A DNA stretch of 64,000 nucleotides from Rallus limicola (lineage: Eukaryota; Chordata; Aves; Gruiformes; Rallidae). This document shows positions 46,222-58,541 of this stretch, piece by piece. The notes beneath the pieces are model-generated. The model did not search any database, was not told where the DNA came from, and worked only from the letters and a program-made list of their open reading frames with translations. The stretch spans positions 7,316,001 to 7,380,000 of the forward strand of contig JAKCOZ010000032.1 in NCBI GenBank assembly GCA_022605955.1. Reading direction: 5' to 3'. Each line of letters starts with the position of its first letter. The first letter of the stretch is position 1. A program made the translations under genes and the position numbers.

Positions 46222-49200
46222 GCAAACTCTTCCTGTGTAACATCTCTAAGATATCAGCTAGCAAGGTCACATAGTCAAAATCCTCAAGCAAGCTCTCATT
46301 CAGTATTCACCTGTGTACTGGAGACAACCTCTTCTGTGTTTGATATATACAAAGACTTTTCCTCACCTGCCACTGACTCACATCACACTTCTCCTCTACT
46401 TGTTCCCCGTTCCCAGTTCCCCAGCACAAACCTATGGCTACTTGTTTTCACCTCTGCAGAGCTACCCTTTCCCTTGCCATCAACTCCCACACAAGCAACC
46501 CGTGGTTGCAACCATTTCTTCAAACATGAGAGCAGCCTGGGGGTCACACAGGCTCAGCAAGCCCAGGCAGCCATTACCCTGCTCGGAGCAAAGCTGGGAT
46601 ACTTCCAGAGCCACCAGCACCACTTACATCAGCTACTTTGAAGGCCCCAAAAGGTCATTCACCAGGTGATGATCTATTTTGCACAAGGAGGGAGAAGGAA
46701 TCAACTCTACCTTTGCCCTGACAACTCTGTAGCAGTACTCCACTGAGGCCACTTCTGCCCAAGGCAGGGTTATGTCATGCAGGATCACCTGTAAAATCTC
46801 TTTGTCTGCAGCACTGCCTCAAGTTTTTCCTCCAATGCAATCATAAATCTGCCTGATATTCTGCCCTGGATTACCCAGATTGCCACGGCCTTCTCCCAGA
46901 CTTGACCTTCTTTCTTTGAGTCGTGGCAATGATCTGCACAGCAAAATCAGCTTTAACTTCACTATAGCATACAGACCATTTATAAACACGCAGCTGATAA
47001 CTAACAACTCCAGTGAGGCAAACACATTCAGCAATATTGTATTTTACTGCAGAGGAAAAAGGGGCCAAGAAGGATGGCCAGGCACCTCCCAGTCACAAAA
47101 GCCAACATTTAAAATAACACTGAGAAGTCAGGTTTAAAATTCTGGGAGGAGTCCCACATAGCAGTGAGGTTGAAGCGTTATCCCAGGCAGCAAAGCAGAG
47201 AGTGACCCTCAGTAATGATCTGCAATCATCAGATGGTGCAAATCCCAGCACATGGCACCAGACCCAGACAGCCGGCACGGGGACTCTGGGCATCACCCTC
47301 TCCCTCTCCAGGCTGCATCCCCATCTGCTGTGAGCTGGCCACTAACAGCAGCCTCTCCCCAGCACAGAACCACCCGAAACAAATGCTCACAAAAATGGCA
47401 GATTTTATTTCCAGCACCTCCGTTTTCTCTTGTCTTTTAAAGTTGTTGAGGTTCCAGCCAGGGGAAGCTGGAGCCAAGCGTTCACGAGTCAGCTCCTGGC
47501 ACATGAACTCTGAAATACCCCAGGTGACTTAAAGATGTGTAGACTATGTACAGTTCCCCATGGGGAACTGTAAAGAAGAACTGCTGATTTCTAATTCGAG
47601 CCCTTGTAAGGATAAAATTAATATTAAAAAAAAAACAACTAAAATTGCCAAATCAGAGTGTTTCTTAGTATTTGCTCTAAGATGAATGAGCAACTGGCGT
47701 GAATGGCTTTTTTCAAAGTTTGGGAGCCTGATATTCCTAGGCAGGAAGCTGATCTTGATCTGAGTCAAAAGGACTTTTGCTGCAGTCATTGATGTAATGG
47801 TGACAGGACACGTCTGGCAAAGGGCAAAATAAGTTTAAAAAAAAAAAAAGTGCCTTAATCCTCAAACTGGCATAATGGCCTGGAACAGCACCCTCATTTT
47901 TACACACATTCAAAAATACCAACTTCTGTAACCTCTACAGAACTTTCAAACATTTGCTTTAAAGTCAATGAAGCCTTTGGAAAGATCTTTACCTTTCCTC
48001 ATTCAAACAGTAATTAAAATAATTTCAATTCTATTCTTCCCTTAATACCGAAGAGAAAGGCTGAAAACAAACACCAAGTAGTCCTTTTGCCTAACATAAT
48101 CCATGCAGTCTGATCCCAGTGCCATATTTGCCAACATCTCTACGCAAGTTTAGGGCCAGCAGTAATCAGGGACAAGGCCTGAAAGCTGCTTTTCCAGCAA
48201 ATTCCTATTTCCATGCAGAAAATGTAGAGGGGCTCACATGAAGAACAGCTGCCACGCTTGGTGTGGACGTGGATACACTCTTCATGAACTGATATTTCTA
48301 TTTTATCATTTTAATAGGCTTTTCTATAGCTTTAGTAGGTGTTAAAATAACAGCATAGCTTTCTAGCAGCCTAGACCCTCACACCAGTCATAATACTGCC
48401 AATCCAATATTCATTTCACTTACTGTGAGTAACAAGAGAAGGATTAGCTACCTTTTTTTTTTTTTCTTCCTTAAATGAGTAAAACCAGAACTGCTTAATA
48501 ACTTACATTAAGTTCCTGGTGTGGAAACTGCTGCAGTAAAGCTTAACGGTGGGAAAAGAATTCTGTGAGACTCAACAAGAGAGAACAATTTTGTTTGAAG
48601 TAGCTGGAAAAATCTGTCTTTATATTTCATAGCAAGACAATGAAGGAGGAACGAAGCACATTTGTCACCGTGTTTCTCAGCACGGTGGAAGTCCCAGTGA
48701 GCAGCTGTATTACTGACAGCACTAGAAAATTACAAATTTCAAAATGAAGAGTGTCTTACCATCACATAACAGAGTGGATACCACAGCAGTGAAGACGTTA
48801 TCTCAACTGTATTTAAATCACAGATTTCACTGATATACTATTAATCCTCAGCAATGAGCTGCACACATACCAAAGTTCCTGACAACCACATACCAATTGT
48901 TTCTGTTGCCTCACTGTTCAACAATTGCTAACTAGTCTAGTGTTTGCAAATAGAGTGCCTGTTTCTTGTATTGCTTTTCCACCAAGCTGAGAAGAGTCTG
49001 AAAGGGAACACACCAAGGGGTTTTACAGGAGGAGCAGGAATCTCCAGTTTGCCTCCAAGGATTGCTGAGATGGCAGTCGTGGTGGTGAAGCATTTCCAAG
49101 GTGTAATGTTATCTGGAGCTGTTACTACAGAAAGCTCCAGCAACAAAAAAAAAATGCAAAGTCTCTTAGGACCTAGCAGTTATGCCTGAGAGTTAGGCAT

Positions 49201-49392
49201 AACAGCCTAATTAACTCTATTTAAAATGCAGCCAGCCTAGGGATTTGAAAAGTCAAGTTAAATCTCCCAGGACCCAGAAGGAAGGACAGTGCCAGGATTC
49301 ACTAAATAACCTTTGCAGTTTCCCACCCGTTAACAGGCAGCTGCAGCAGAGCCACTCAGCTCTGCTTTCCAGAGCTCGTGCCTCTAGTGCAA

Positions 49393-49432
49393 GAGATTTT
49401 CTCCCCCTTTAGGAGATTTCCTCCCCCTTTAC
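49393..49432. repeat. 20-bp tandem duplication
   Basis: GAGATTTTCTCCCCCTTTAG is followed directly by a second copy with two substitutions. It is a short local duplication. Confidence 0.85.
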
Positions 49433-52239
49433 AAGGCAGTCACCGCAGTCTCTGAGGTGTTCCCCGTGAAGGCATTTCTCCACCACCCCAACAGCAGTAG
49501 GGACACTCTTTTGTCTGGGGAGAGACTGGAGCAGCTATGGCTATTAGTGCCTTTATATAGCTGATAGCAGCACTGCCCCGAATCCATGGCATTTCTCCTC
49601 CGCGTCACACGGGATGCTGTAAGGCAGGCAGCCGGGGTTTCTCTGCCTGTGTTGCAGTGACATTAACCTTCCCTTTTTATCCTTCGATTGAATCCAGTGA
49701 GTGGCAGGCGAAACAGAGGAAGGAGTCTGCACCTTGGCAGCCGCATCTTCTCTGAGCCACCTTACAGGCCGACTGTACGTGAGCCAAGCCAAGGGGAAGA
49801 TGGAGCGTTGGAGGGCTGCCTCTTTGTAACACTGCCCAACAGCCACGACATCTGACAGGGTTAAACTGGTGCAGCAGTTAGGATGAAGGAAAAAGAAGAG
49901 AGGTGACAGATTTTCTCATTGGAGAACTCCGAATTTAGCACTATACAGGCTTCTCCCAGTGTTATTCTGGGGTAGAGAGAAGGGAGCTTCTCATGCTCAT
50001 CAAGCCCTGCTGTTTCACAGCTCTGCGCTTTGGCCAGCACTTGCACATTTCTTAGGCCATCTCATGCCCCAGGACAGCACAGCAGGACCTCTCTGCAATG
50101 CCAACATACCTGGCTCCAGCAATGCTTCCAGCAAATAAAGCATCAAGACAGAGAGACTGACACTACCCAGTTTAGTCCAGATCACACCGACTCAGGACCC
50201 ACGCAGGCTTGCCGAGCCTTACCAGCACCCCCAAGCAGCTACAGGTTCGGCCCAGCTTTTCATTCCTGTTAAAAAGCTCAGGATGACAGCATGCAGGCTT
50301 TTACAAACAGATTATGAACCTGAAGTAAAACACGACTGCTTACTTCTGATTCCAGACAGTTCCGGCACACACTCATTCCATCTCAGCAGCTGCCGTATGC
50401 TGCATTAAAAAGCCACGAGGAATATAAATTAAATCTTAAAGGGACATCGTTGGGACTGACTGCCACAGAAGATTATGTGCAAAAATCAACATATTAGCAA
50501 GCTGTACAACAAAACAAGAACACACAGCGTATCATTCTATGTGGCAGTTAATGAGACTTGATACCCACACTGTGATGAAAGAGAAGACTGGCCTTTGTTT
50601 CAAGGTTTCTAGCATTTTCTCTTCATATTCATGAATGTCTGTGGTATCCCACTGTACATCATGCAATCTGCTGCATGAAAACATGACTTTTGCACTATCT
50701 TGCTTTTAGTATTGCCAAAACCTGTGTCCTCTTGCACAGATACATTTAAAGATCAAAACAAAGGGAAGATTTTCCAAAATAATAGAGGGATTGGTTTGCT
50801 GGCTGGTTTTCAGTAAGTTAAAGCCTGTTTCCATTGTCTCAATCTCCAACCAAAATACAAAGAAACAGAAATGGCAATGAGGGATTCATGCAGGAAGAAA
50901 GAGAACAAACCCACCCCTCATTCATGCATCATCCGCCCTAATCCACCTGTCTGGCTTTGCGACAGGCTCGGTTGTCCTCTGCAGAAAGCCATTCTGAATC
51001 AGGCTGTTTCCTTCAGGCCTTCAAACATAAACAAACAGATAAACAGGCTTCTCAAACTTCTCCAACGTTCACAGATCCATCTATGCACAGGAGAAATAAG
51101 CAGGGCATTTAGAGTTCAGCTTTTTTCGGTGAAAAACAGACTTTTTCATATTTGAAATACTTGTGTGTCACGCTACAGCTATCTGCAAACACTGTTCTGT
51201 TCTGGTTACCATTCAGTTATTAAACCTGTCTCTTGCAGTCAGTGCAAAGCAGACCGGTGCACATGCTGTCAAATACTGGTGTCCGTGTCCTGTTACTACC
51301 TAGACGACCAACTAAGGAGCAAAAGGAGTTTGCCTACCTCCCACAGTTAGAAATTAAATAAAACATTTCAGAAGGAGTTTTAGAATCTCAGTAGCTAACC
51401 CCATTTTGAAAGCCTTCATGCAAAAGGTTTCTCTGGTAGCATGCCTAGTTGAAACAGGAGTATTCCCATGGCGAAGCGCAGTAGAAGGAGCGTAGCATGA
51501 ATTGGCAACAGGTTAGATTTGAGTCACCTCTCAGATGTAATTCCATTGATTTCAACTAAATTACTTCTGATTTGTGCTATTGTAAGAAAAAAAGAGTGAG
51601 AGAAAGGAAGGGCTTTCATCTTGATTTTGCACCAGAACAGCAGTTACGCTGTTGACTGCAGAAGAGTGCCAGGTTCATCTGGGAGCCTGAAGAACACCGT
51701 TTTAAGAAGATCCAGTAAATTCTCCTACAGCACTCTGGGAGCAAAGACCCAGATGACCAGTCCCTGTGGAAATTTTTATACTTGATCTGAAAACATAAAG
51801 AATAGAGGACAGCTCTTAAAAAAGCAAAAAGAAATCATGTCAAAAACGTCTCTCCCACTGCCCACAAGTAGAGTGAAAGCATGGATGCGTTTCCTTTGCC
51901 AGCAGATGGGATGTGATCTTGCAAACACCACATTAGTTTTGCTTTAATCACCTAGTAAGAGAGTAATTTCATGAGTGAGAGCACCACGACCAACTAGCAG
52001 TAATGAATCCTGGAATCCATGCAGTGAAAAGAGCGAGAAGTGGAGACTTAAAAGGGGACAGTGCCAGAAACAGTCATTACATGCCTGTTCTCAGAGCTGA
52101 CTCTGGCTGGAACCTGAGCCTACCCTTTATTTGGCTGCTTACTATGAAAATGCTGCATCTTGCACTATTTAGCATGTATGAATACCAATTTTGGGTTTTA
52201 ATAAAGGAAAAAAACCAGTATTTAAATAATCACAGAACA

Positions 52240-52520
52240 AATTGAATGGCTCAGCCCTGTGTGTTTTCTGGATTCTTGACAATTAGCTATGGCTAATAGT
52301 CCTTGCTTTCACCTCACACCATTAATTTTCAAAGTCATCATTAATCTCCAAGAAAGCATTGAGCTTTGATCATTATTGCTTAATTACATGGCAAAATAGA
52401 CAGATTGTTAATATTTACTTGCTTTACAACAGGCTAAGTTATCTTCAACTCTCTCAACACATTCTACAGCTGCCATTTTATGCCAGGTAATAATTAATAA
52501 ATTTATGAATTTCAACAAAA
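52240..52520. promoter_or_regulatory. Possible conserved non-coding element (TAATTA cluster)
   Basis: TAATTA occurs at 52381-52386 and 52491-52496, with several further TAAT/ATTA cores and CAATTAGC, in repeat-free sequence without an open frame. The motif density suggests a homeodomain-responsive enhancer, but AT content alone could produce it. Confidence 0.22.
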
Positions 52521-55500
52521 ATTTTTACTTTTACTAGTGAGGTAGAAAGCCTTATTTGAGCTCACAAACACTTGTATTTTACTACCCAGCTCCTATTGTA
52601 TTTTGTTTACCATGTGTGAGCCCCCAAGGTAAAGCAATTGCAAGCTTTACCTTGACATTTCTATGTAAATTGCTTCAAGTTATGCATGGAAATCACATAA
52701 GACAGGTTCTGTCTTTCAGAGAAATGGGAGAAGGTTCTTCTAAAGACAAGAAGAACAAATTTCAGACCAAAGTCATGAGAGTAAAGGTGGACTTAAATAT
52801 TTAAAGTCAGACAAATCTAACTTCTGAGAGAAGCAGACTTGTTACGCCTTGGCCTTTCCACAAGCATTCAGGGGACAGCTTGGGGAAACTGTCCTATTTT
52901 TTTTCATGAGAAAAAAATATTTCCATGACTTTTCATGGCTAGTCACAGGAACTGCTAAGGGGCAAGCAGCTTCTGAGGGAAGAGAAGAGGAATTTTGGCA
53001 TGTACTTGTCAGCCAAAGTATGGCAAATATTGTTTGGGTGTGGCACCTGCACTCTTTCATCACTTGGAATTGAGAGGAGATAAGGCTTGAGATCCTCAAA
53101 ATATCTCTCTATGTAAAAAGTTCTCCTGCCTCAACACAGGAAGGGCTAAAGGAGCGGGGGAAAGAGAGTATCCTCAACTGCAACTTTAATTAAGGGGGAT
53201 TTCATCTATAATAGAAATGCTCCCATTACAGATAGGCTAGGCACTCACACCATGGAGGGAGAGGAGAGAGGTATTAAATCACAGTCCTCCCAAGAGCTGG
53301 AACTGTTTTTATCACACAATTCATACTTTTACACCCTTCATACTGTACATATATTCTGAATCATAGCAATGTGGGCTGAAAATTACTTCTGGAGACTCCA
53401 TCACTGATGCAGGTTGACATAAGTTGACATCACCAGATGCTCATCTGATATGCTCCTAAAAACCCTTATGGGCTCATACCACCTCCCCATCCCCAGGTAT
53501 CTTTTATCCTTTCAAATCCACCATTAGAATTAGGGCCTTTAGGCCATTTTGTAACAGTACCAAACTAAACAGCATCACAGGTTTGATGCGTTGCTCCTTA
53601 GCCCAGCACCAACACAGCAATTATTATTCCATTTCCCACAACTAACTGCTCGTGTATTGGTAAACATAACCCTGCCCCCTCATCGCCCCTCCTCTGCCAG
53701 TCCTCTGAGCAGAAACAAACCCCTATTCCTTCAGCCTCCCTTCCCAGGTCATGCTCTCTAAACTTCTCACTCCCCAGCTGTCACTGCATTTCAGACACCT
53801 TTCAATGTGTCAAGAACAACTTGCCAGCCTTAGTGAGGTGAGACTGTCTTACTGAAACACCATGAACACAGCTGCTTCTTTGGCCATTCATCTTCCAAGA
53901 GAAGCAACCAAACAACATTTTCCTCCAAGCCAGACAACTTCTACATCTGAGTGGCCGACCCAAAAACCCATTTCAACATATATGTTATTAATTTATTAAC
54001 AATAAGTTATTATTATATGTTAATGCTTGTTTTTAAAATAAGATAGGATGAGGAAGACTACTGATGAAAACTCAGCAGAAGAAGATGACAGACAAAAGTA
54101 TGATTAGAGATGATTCTCCATGTAATGAAAACATTCCCCTTGGTGGTTTTTTTGAGGTTTCTTCCATCAAGTGGGGAGAAATTGTTCTTTCCTGCAAGTA
54201 CTTTCTGTTGTCATGTGATGTGCACTTGCCTCCCTCTCGTTATCAAGAAGCACATTCACTTGTTTTTCCTCTTTAACTTCCTTCAGAAGATAAAAGATGA
54301 CAACAGTTTGTGTCCATACAGCAAACAGAGAGCAAATATTACATCAAACCAGAACTCAGCTGATTTAATTCAGCTCAGAAACATGGGAGATTTGAAGTGA
54401 ACAATTTTTGTGACACAGAGAGAAATGAAACGTCAACAATGTGAAATGGGATTCTTTTACCATTACAAACAAGTCTGACAAGCTTTTGGGTCACATCCTC
54501 TGATCTAGATTGAATTTTGGAGGTAGAACCCCAACTCCTTGTCACTGAAAGGGTATCCCTCATCTTTACCAACATTCCCAAGCAGAAACAACCAACATAC
54601 CAGCTAGGAATTCTTTGGCAATACCTCTAAGCCCAACCCCACCCACTGTATTATTTCTAAGTTGTCCACACATTGCAGTAGAATTCAAGATCTAAATGTT
54701 TACACAGCATCGCATTTTACTACATAAACCCACAGGACAAGCTAACTATTTCTTAGGTTATAGATATAGGACACGAAGGGCCTCAGGAAACCCAAAAACT
54801 TACTGAGTTCATGCTGATGTATTTCAGGAGAAGAGGGAAAGGCAAGGTCTCTCTTTAAGCTGACTACCACAATAAGCAGAACCAACACTTTTATTCTAAG
54901 GACAAAACCCAAGATCTCATTCACACATCAGGCTTTCAGTGGATTAATGGTTCGTAATTCTCACCCGTTATCTCTAGTGCTGGATGTTCTTTTCTTTTCT
55001 TCCTCTATCACATTGTCTTGCCCCTCCCAATTCACCACCTGCTCATAACATACTGAATCTTTCACAGGCACCTTGTCTGTGACAGCAAGTGTGACCCCCA
55101 CGTCCAGTGCTTCCTAGTGCCCAAAGTGCCTTTCTTGTTTTTCTCTCTTTTCTCTCTCATGCTGTTCTTCTCTCTTTTAATCTCAGCTGAACAAATCTCT
55201 TTTGCCTTTTCCTTCTAGTATCTAAGAGCCAAGGCAGAAAGAGATTAACTCACTGTAGTATGCCTTTTAACTCTGTGAAGCACTGGGGTAGAGTCAGTAC
55301 ATGAAAAAGTCGACAGGTATTAAAGCTCTGGTACTGCAGTCAGGCATGTGATTAGATCTCAGCACAGAATTACATATATATTTAAGTACTGACAAGATCA
55401 GGGAGTACAGGTATCTCACCCTGGGGAAAAAAAATACAAGTGCAAAGGACAAATAACCAGCATGGCAATATAGCATGCCTTTGAAATACTTCTCTGGCAC

Positions 55501-55645
55501 ATCCGCGTTGCTAACCACAAAACATTACGAGTAAAACAAGTAAGGTTTTTAGGACACCTCAGGGACTAAGAATAGCTTCGTACTGTATGGCTCCATCACC
55601 CAGCATGTTCAGGTCATGGCTTTTTTGTCTGGGGTTTTTTTGCTG

Positions 55646-56424
55646 TGACCAATGGGATGAGGTTTAACAAGGCCAAGTGCAGAGTGCTGCACATGGGACA
55701 GAACAACCCCATGCAGTGCTACAGGCTGGGGGAGACTGGCTGGAGAGCTGTCAGGCAGAGAAGGACCTGGGGGTGTTGGGTGACTGCAGGCTGAATATGA
55801 GCCAGCAGTGTGCCCAGGGGGCCAGGAAAGCCAATGGCATCCTGGCTTGTATCAGAAATAGTGTGGCCAGTAGGCCTGGGGAGGGGATCGTGCCCCTGTA
55901 CTGGGCACTGGTGAGACTGCACCTCGAGTGCTGGGTCCAGTTCTGGGCTCCTCACCACAAGGAGGACACGGAGGTCCTGGAACGTGTCCAGAGAAGGGCA
56001 ACCAGGCTGAGGAAGGGGCTGGAGGGCAAATCCTCTGAGGAGCGGCTGAGGGAGCTGGGGGTGTTCAGCCTGGAGAAGAGGAGGCTGAGGGGAGACCTTA
56101 TCACTGCCTACAACTACCTGACAGGAGGTTGTAGAGAGGTGGGGGATGGTCTCTTCAGTCAGGGGACAGGAGATGGGACAAGGGGAAATGGCCTCAAGCT
56201 GTGCCAGGGCAGGGTCAGATCAGATGGGAGGGAAAAGTTCTTCCCTGAGAGAGTTGTCAGGGCCTGGAACAGGCTGCCCAGGGAGGGGCTGAGTCACCAT
56301 CCCTGGGTGTGTTTAACAGACAGGTAGGTGAGGTACTTAGGGATCTGGATTAGCATAGGACTGAATGGTTGGACTTGATGATCTTAAAGGTCTTTTCCAA
56401 CCTAGTGATTCTGTGATATGTGTG
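55646..56424 (+). mobile_element. CR1 LINE 3' end, about 780 bp, largely open RT C-terminus
   Basis: This is the longest CR1 copy here. A single frame from 55677 to 56327 encodes the C-terminal part of the CR1 [25 protein letters not shown], then [20 protein letters not shown], then [35 protein letters not shown] and [19 protein letters not shown]. The 3' UTR and terminus (TTGGACTTGATGATCTTAAA ... CCTAGTGATTCTGTGATATG) follow. The catalytic RT and endonuclease domains are missing through 5' truncation. The intact 216-codon frame and close match to the 13205 and 18785 tails point to a relatively young insertion. Confidence 0.93.
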
Positions 56425-58065
56425 TTTGCTCAGTTCAGCTCCTAGGTGTTCGGGGTGCTTCCACTGCCATCATTGATACCAGAGTTGGTACACCATGGCC
56501 CATACGGATTAGTCGGTTTAGTTTCCAAACCTCCCCACTCCTCTGCAGAGGCTGTTTATCAGTTCTGCTACATTTCAGTGGCAGAATTTGTCTCTCAAAT
56601 GATTCTAAAATAACCAGTTCTTTCTCCTAGTTAAAATCACTCCCCTTAATGACTATGTTTTGACTAGTCACACGGTGACAAGTGTCAGAGACTGTGAATA
56701 CAGTTTAAAGAACAGAGTCAGAGGGAGATGACCCAGTTTTAAACTCACCTCTGTTACAGAAACCTTGGTGACGCTTAGAGGCATGGACTGTACGGCCAGG
56801 GGCCTATGACCCTTTGCTGAATCATTGCTGCCCAGTGTTCTACATCCCCCCACTCCAGTTTGCTCCACCAGCCTGTGAGCCCCGACTCCTCTGCTGGCAG
56901 AGGGGGGCACTGCTCCCAGTGCAGGGCTCAGCGGAGGTGCAGGGCTACAGAACCAGAGCTGCCACGCTGGGGAGGGGGGAGACACATCACTATTTAAACC
57001 CCCAAAGTACATTCCTGCAGTCACAACCAGACACTTTCAAGTGTTACATGGACGTTTAAAAAGCCACAGCAGACTTGCACACTGCTGTCAGTCCATTTGT
57101 TTCTGTTCCAAGCTTATTTCACTGCAGCATTTGTATCATGCTGCCTCTAAGAGCATGCTTCAGCTACCTTGCTGTTAGGCAGTCTGAAGTACAAGGACAG
57201 GACCAACTCTCTCCATCAGGTCACAAGGCGTGACTGGGCCCAGGCTCCTCAAGGCCTTGTGTCTTCACAGATCTCTCATTATGCACAAATTCTGGTGTAA
57301 TTTGTTACTCTCTGCTCCAGCAAGAGTAATAAATAATTCTGCTCTTTCAGCAGTAGATGCCTGGGAAGGACTAAATAAGGTCTTTGGTTTTAGGGGTTTT
57401 TTTAACCTGAAATAAAGCAGCTAAGTGGTAAAAATAGCAAGCATTGCCCATTGACAAAAAGGAAACTGAAAGACCTCAAAGTGGAGAAATAACACCTACC
57501 TTTGCAGAGGGGGTGGGGGGAGAGACAACCAAAACACCTCCTTGTTTCACAAGCCACTGCTCCTCAGCCACTGCTTCACTCCCTGAAGATCATCGGAAAT
57601 AAAAATGAAAAAAGAAAACAGAGCCTAATTTTTCATCCAATTTTTTCTGGCATTTACTTGCTGAAATTGGTCCCTTTTCCTGATCCTTTCAAGGTTGTTA
57701 CGTGAAGTACAACAAGAACTTTCATTCATTCAAGCAGTGTACAACAAGGGCCAACTAGTCTGACACGGGGACCTTTTGCAGACTTCAAACCCAGTGAGCA
57801 GTGAAACCACAGTGGTAAAACCAACCCTTTATTTATTTTTCTTTTCTTCCACAAGAGTGGCACTTGATACTACCCTAGACATCCTCAGGGAAGACCTTTC
57901 TTTTCCTTCTGGATCCTTTCCAGGTTGCAGGCAATATAACAGAAAGTAAGAGCCCCAAGTGAAAGCACCCATGATACTACGCCACAGAAAGAATTAGCTG
58001 CTTTGACACTATGCTCTCATCTTGCCTGAAGAGCAGCAGGACCTTATAAACTACAATGTGGTCCC
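56425..58065. other. Unique non-coding sequence
   Basis: No exon or repeat is recognised. This is the host flank upstream of the provirus. A 118-codon minus-strand frame at 56668-57024 is not protein-like. Confidence 0.4.
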
Positions 58066-58071
58066 AACGAG
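58066..58071. repeat. Target-site duplication, left copy (AACGAG)
   Basis: The six bases preceding the 5' LTR are AACGAG. The six bases after the 3' LTR (61080-61085) are AACTAG. Five of six match, and 6 bp is the duplication length typical of ERVK/betaretrovirus and alpharetrovirus integration. This supports one integration event bounding 58072-61079. Confidence 0.65.
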
Positions 58072-58126
58072 TGTCGGCAGCTAGGGCCCTTCCTGAGAAG
58101 GGCCGCCACGCCATCTGAAGGCAACA
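58072..58126 (+). repeat. 5' LTR, internally deleted (55 bp)
   Basis: It is identical to the two ends of the 3' LTR except for one base (C at 58089 versus G at 61042). It lacks the 210 bp between the two GGGCC copies of the 3' LTR (60827-60831 and 61037-61041), and 55 + 210 equals the 265 bp of the 3' LTR. It therefore lost the CCAAT box, CRE-like site, TATA-like box and poly(A) signal, that is, its promoter. Microhomology-mediated deletion after integration is the simplest explanation. Confidence 0.85.
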
Positions 58127-58128
58127 AG

Positions 58129-58146
58129 TGGTGCCGAAACCCGGGA
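58129..58146 (+). promoter_or_regulatory. Primer-binding site, tRNA-Phe
   Basis: TGGTGCCGAAACCCGGGA begins two bases after the 5' LTR and is complementary over 18 of 18 bases to the 3' end of vertebrate tRNA-Phe including CCA. This is where minus-strand DNA synthesis would be primed. Betaretroviruses commonly use tRNA-Lys, so Phe usage is a useful family marker. Confidence 0.88.
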
Positions 58147-58179
58147 ATTCGCCTGGACGGGTGAAGGGTGGCCGGAGTG

Positions 58180-58186
58180 GTAAGAC
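58180..58186 (+). promoter_or_regulatory. Candidate proviral leader splice donor
   Basis: AGTG|GTAAGAC in the leader, 34 bp after the PBS and 47 bp before the gag ATG, fits a 5' splice site that could have produced subgenomic env RNA. It is a prediction from the motif alone. Confidence 0.35.
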
Positions 58187-58226
58187 CAGTCCGGCAGAGG
58201 AGGACGCTCCAGGACCAACAAGGAGG

Positions 58227-58541
58227 ATGGACGCCCTTGTGAAGGTCGTATTGCAGTTACATAAACAGAGGGGTATTGATTGTAGACCCAGAGATTTTAC
58301 TCTCGCTGTTGCGAGGCTTTTACAGATTGGGGTCATTGATAAATGTAGTAAAGCGTTCGCCGAGGAGATGATGTCCTCGGGTAGTGGGAAAAATCTTAAA
58401 TCATGGGAAAAAATTGTACAGGCCCTGCAGAAGGTCACACAAGAGCAGGAGACCTGGAGGGCGGCAAAGAAATGCTTGTTGGCCACCCCGATAATTGGGA
58501 GTCGGGGCAGCTGCGCAGACTTTGCACCCCCCAGACGGTGA
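58227..58541 (+). pseudogene. gag fragment: matrix-like N-terminus, truncated
   Basis: The ATG at 58227 is in purine-rich context (AGGAGGATGG) and opens a 104-codon frame beginning MDALVKVVLQLHKQRGIDCR. This is a helical, basic N-terminus of the size and position of a retroviral matrix domain, with a Trp-containing helix (LKSWEKIVQALQKV) at about residues 60-75. It ends prematurely at TGA (58539-58541). After residue about 90 the sequence appears to continue in another frame (58495-59217). No capsid major homology region, zinc knuckle or protease motif follows. The frame is open through the PBS, but upstream GTG codons are not considered starts. Confidence 0.65.

Larger units (their letters stand above)
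46217..55645. other. Unique non-coding sequence
   Basis: About 9.4 kb without recognised exons or transposons. Poly(T) at about 48452-48466 and poly(A) at about 47837-47849 are simple runs. A 20-bp tandem duplication is at 49393-49432. 52240-52520 is listed as a possible conserved element. Confidence 0.45.

Noticed and set aside
57750..57760. CCAACTAGTCTGAC upstream of the provirus, similar to AACTAGGTCAGTCTGA after it
   Set aside because: It lies over 300 bp from the LTR boundary. The hexamer directly abutting the 5' LTR already gives a good target-site duplication, so this resemblance is treated as chance.
58128..58226. Gag start at an upstream GTG in the primer-binding site
   Set aside because: Retroviral gag starts at ATG; the ATG at 58227 in good context is preferred and the upstream frame overlaps the PBS.
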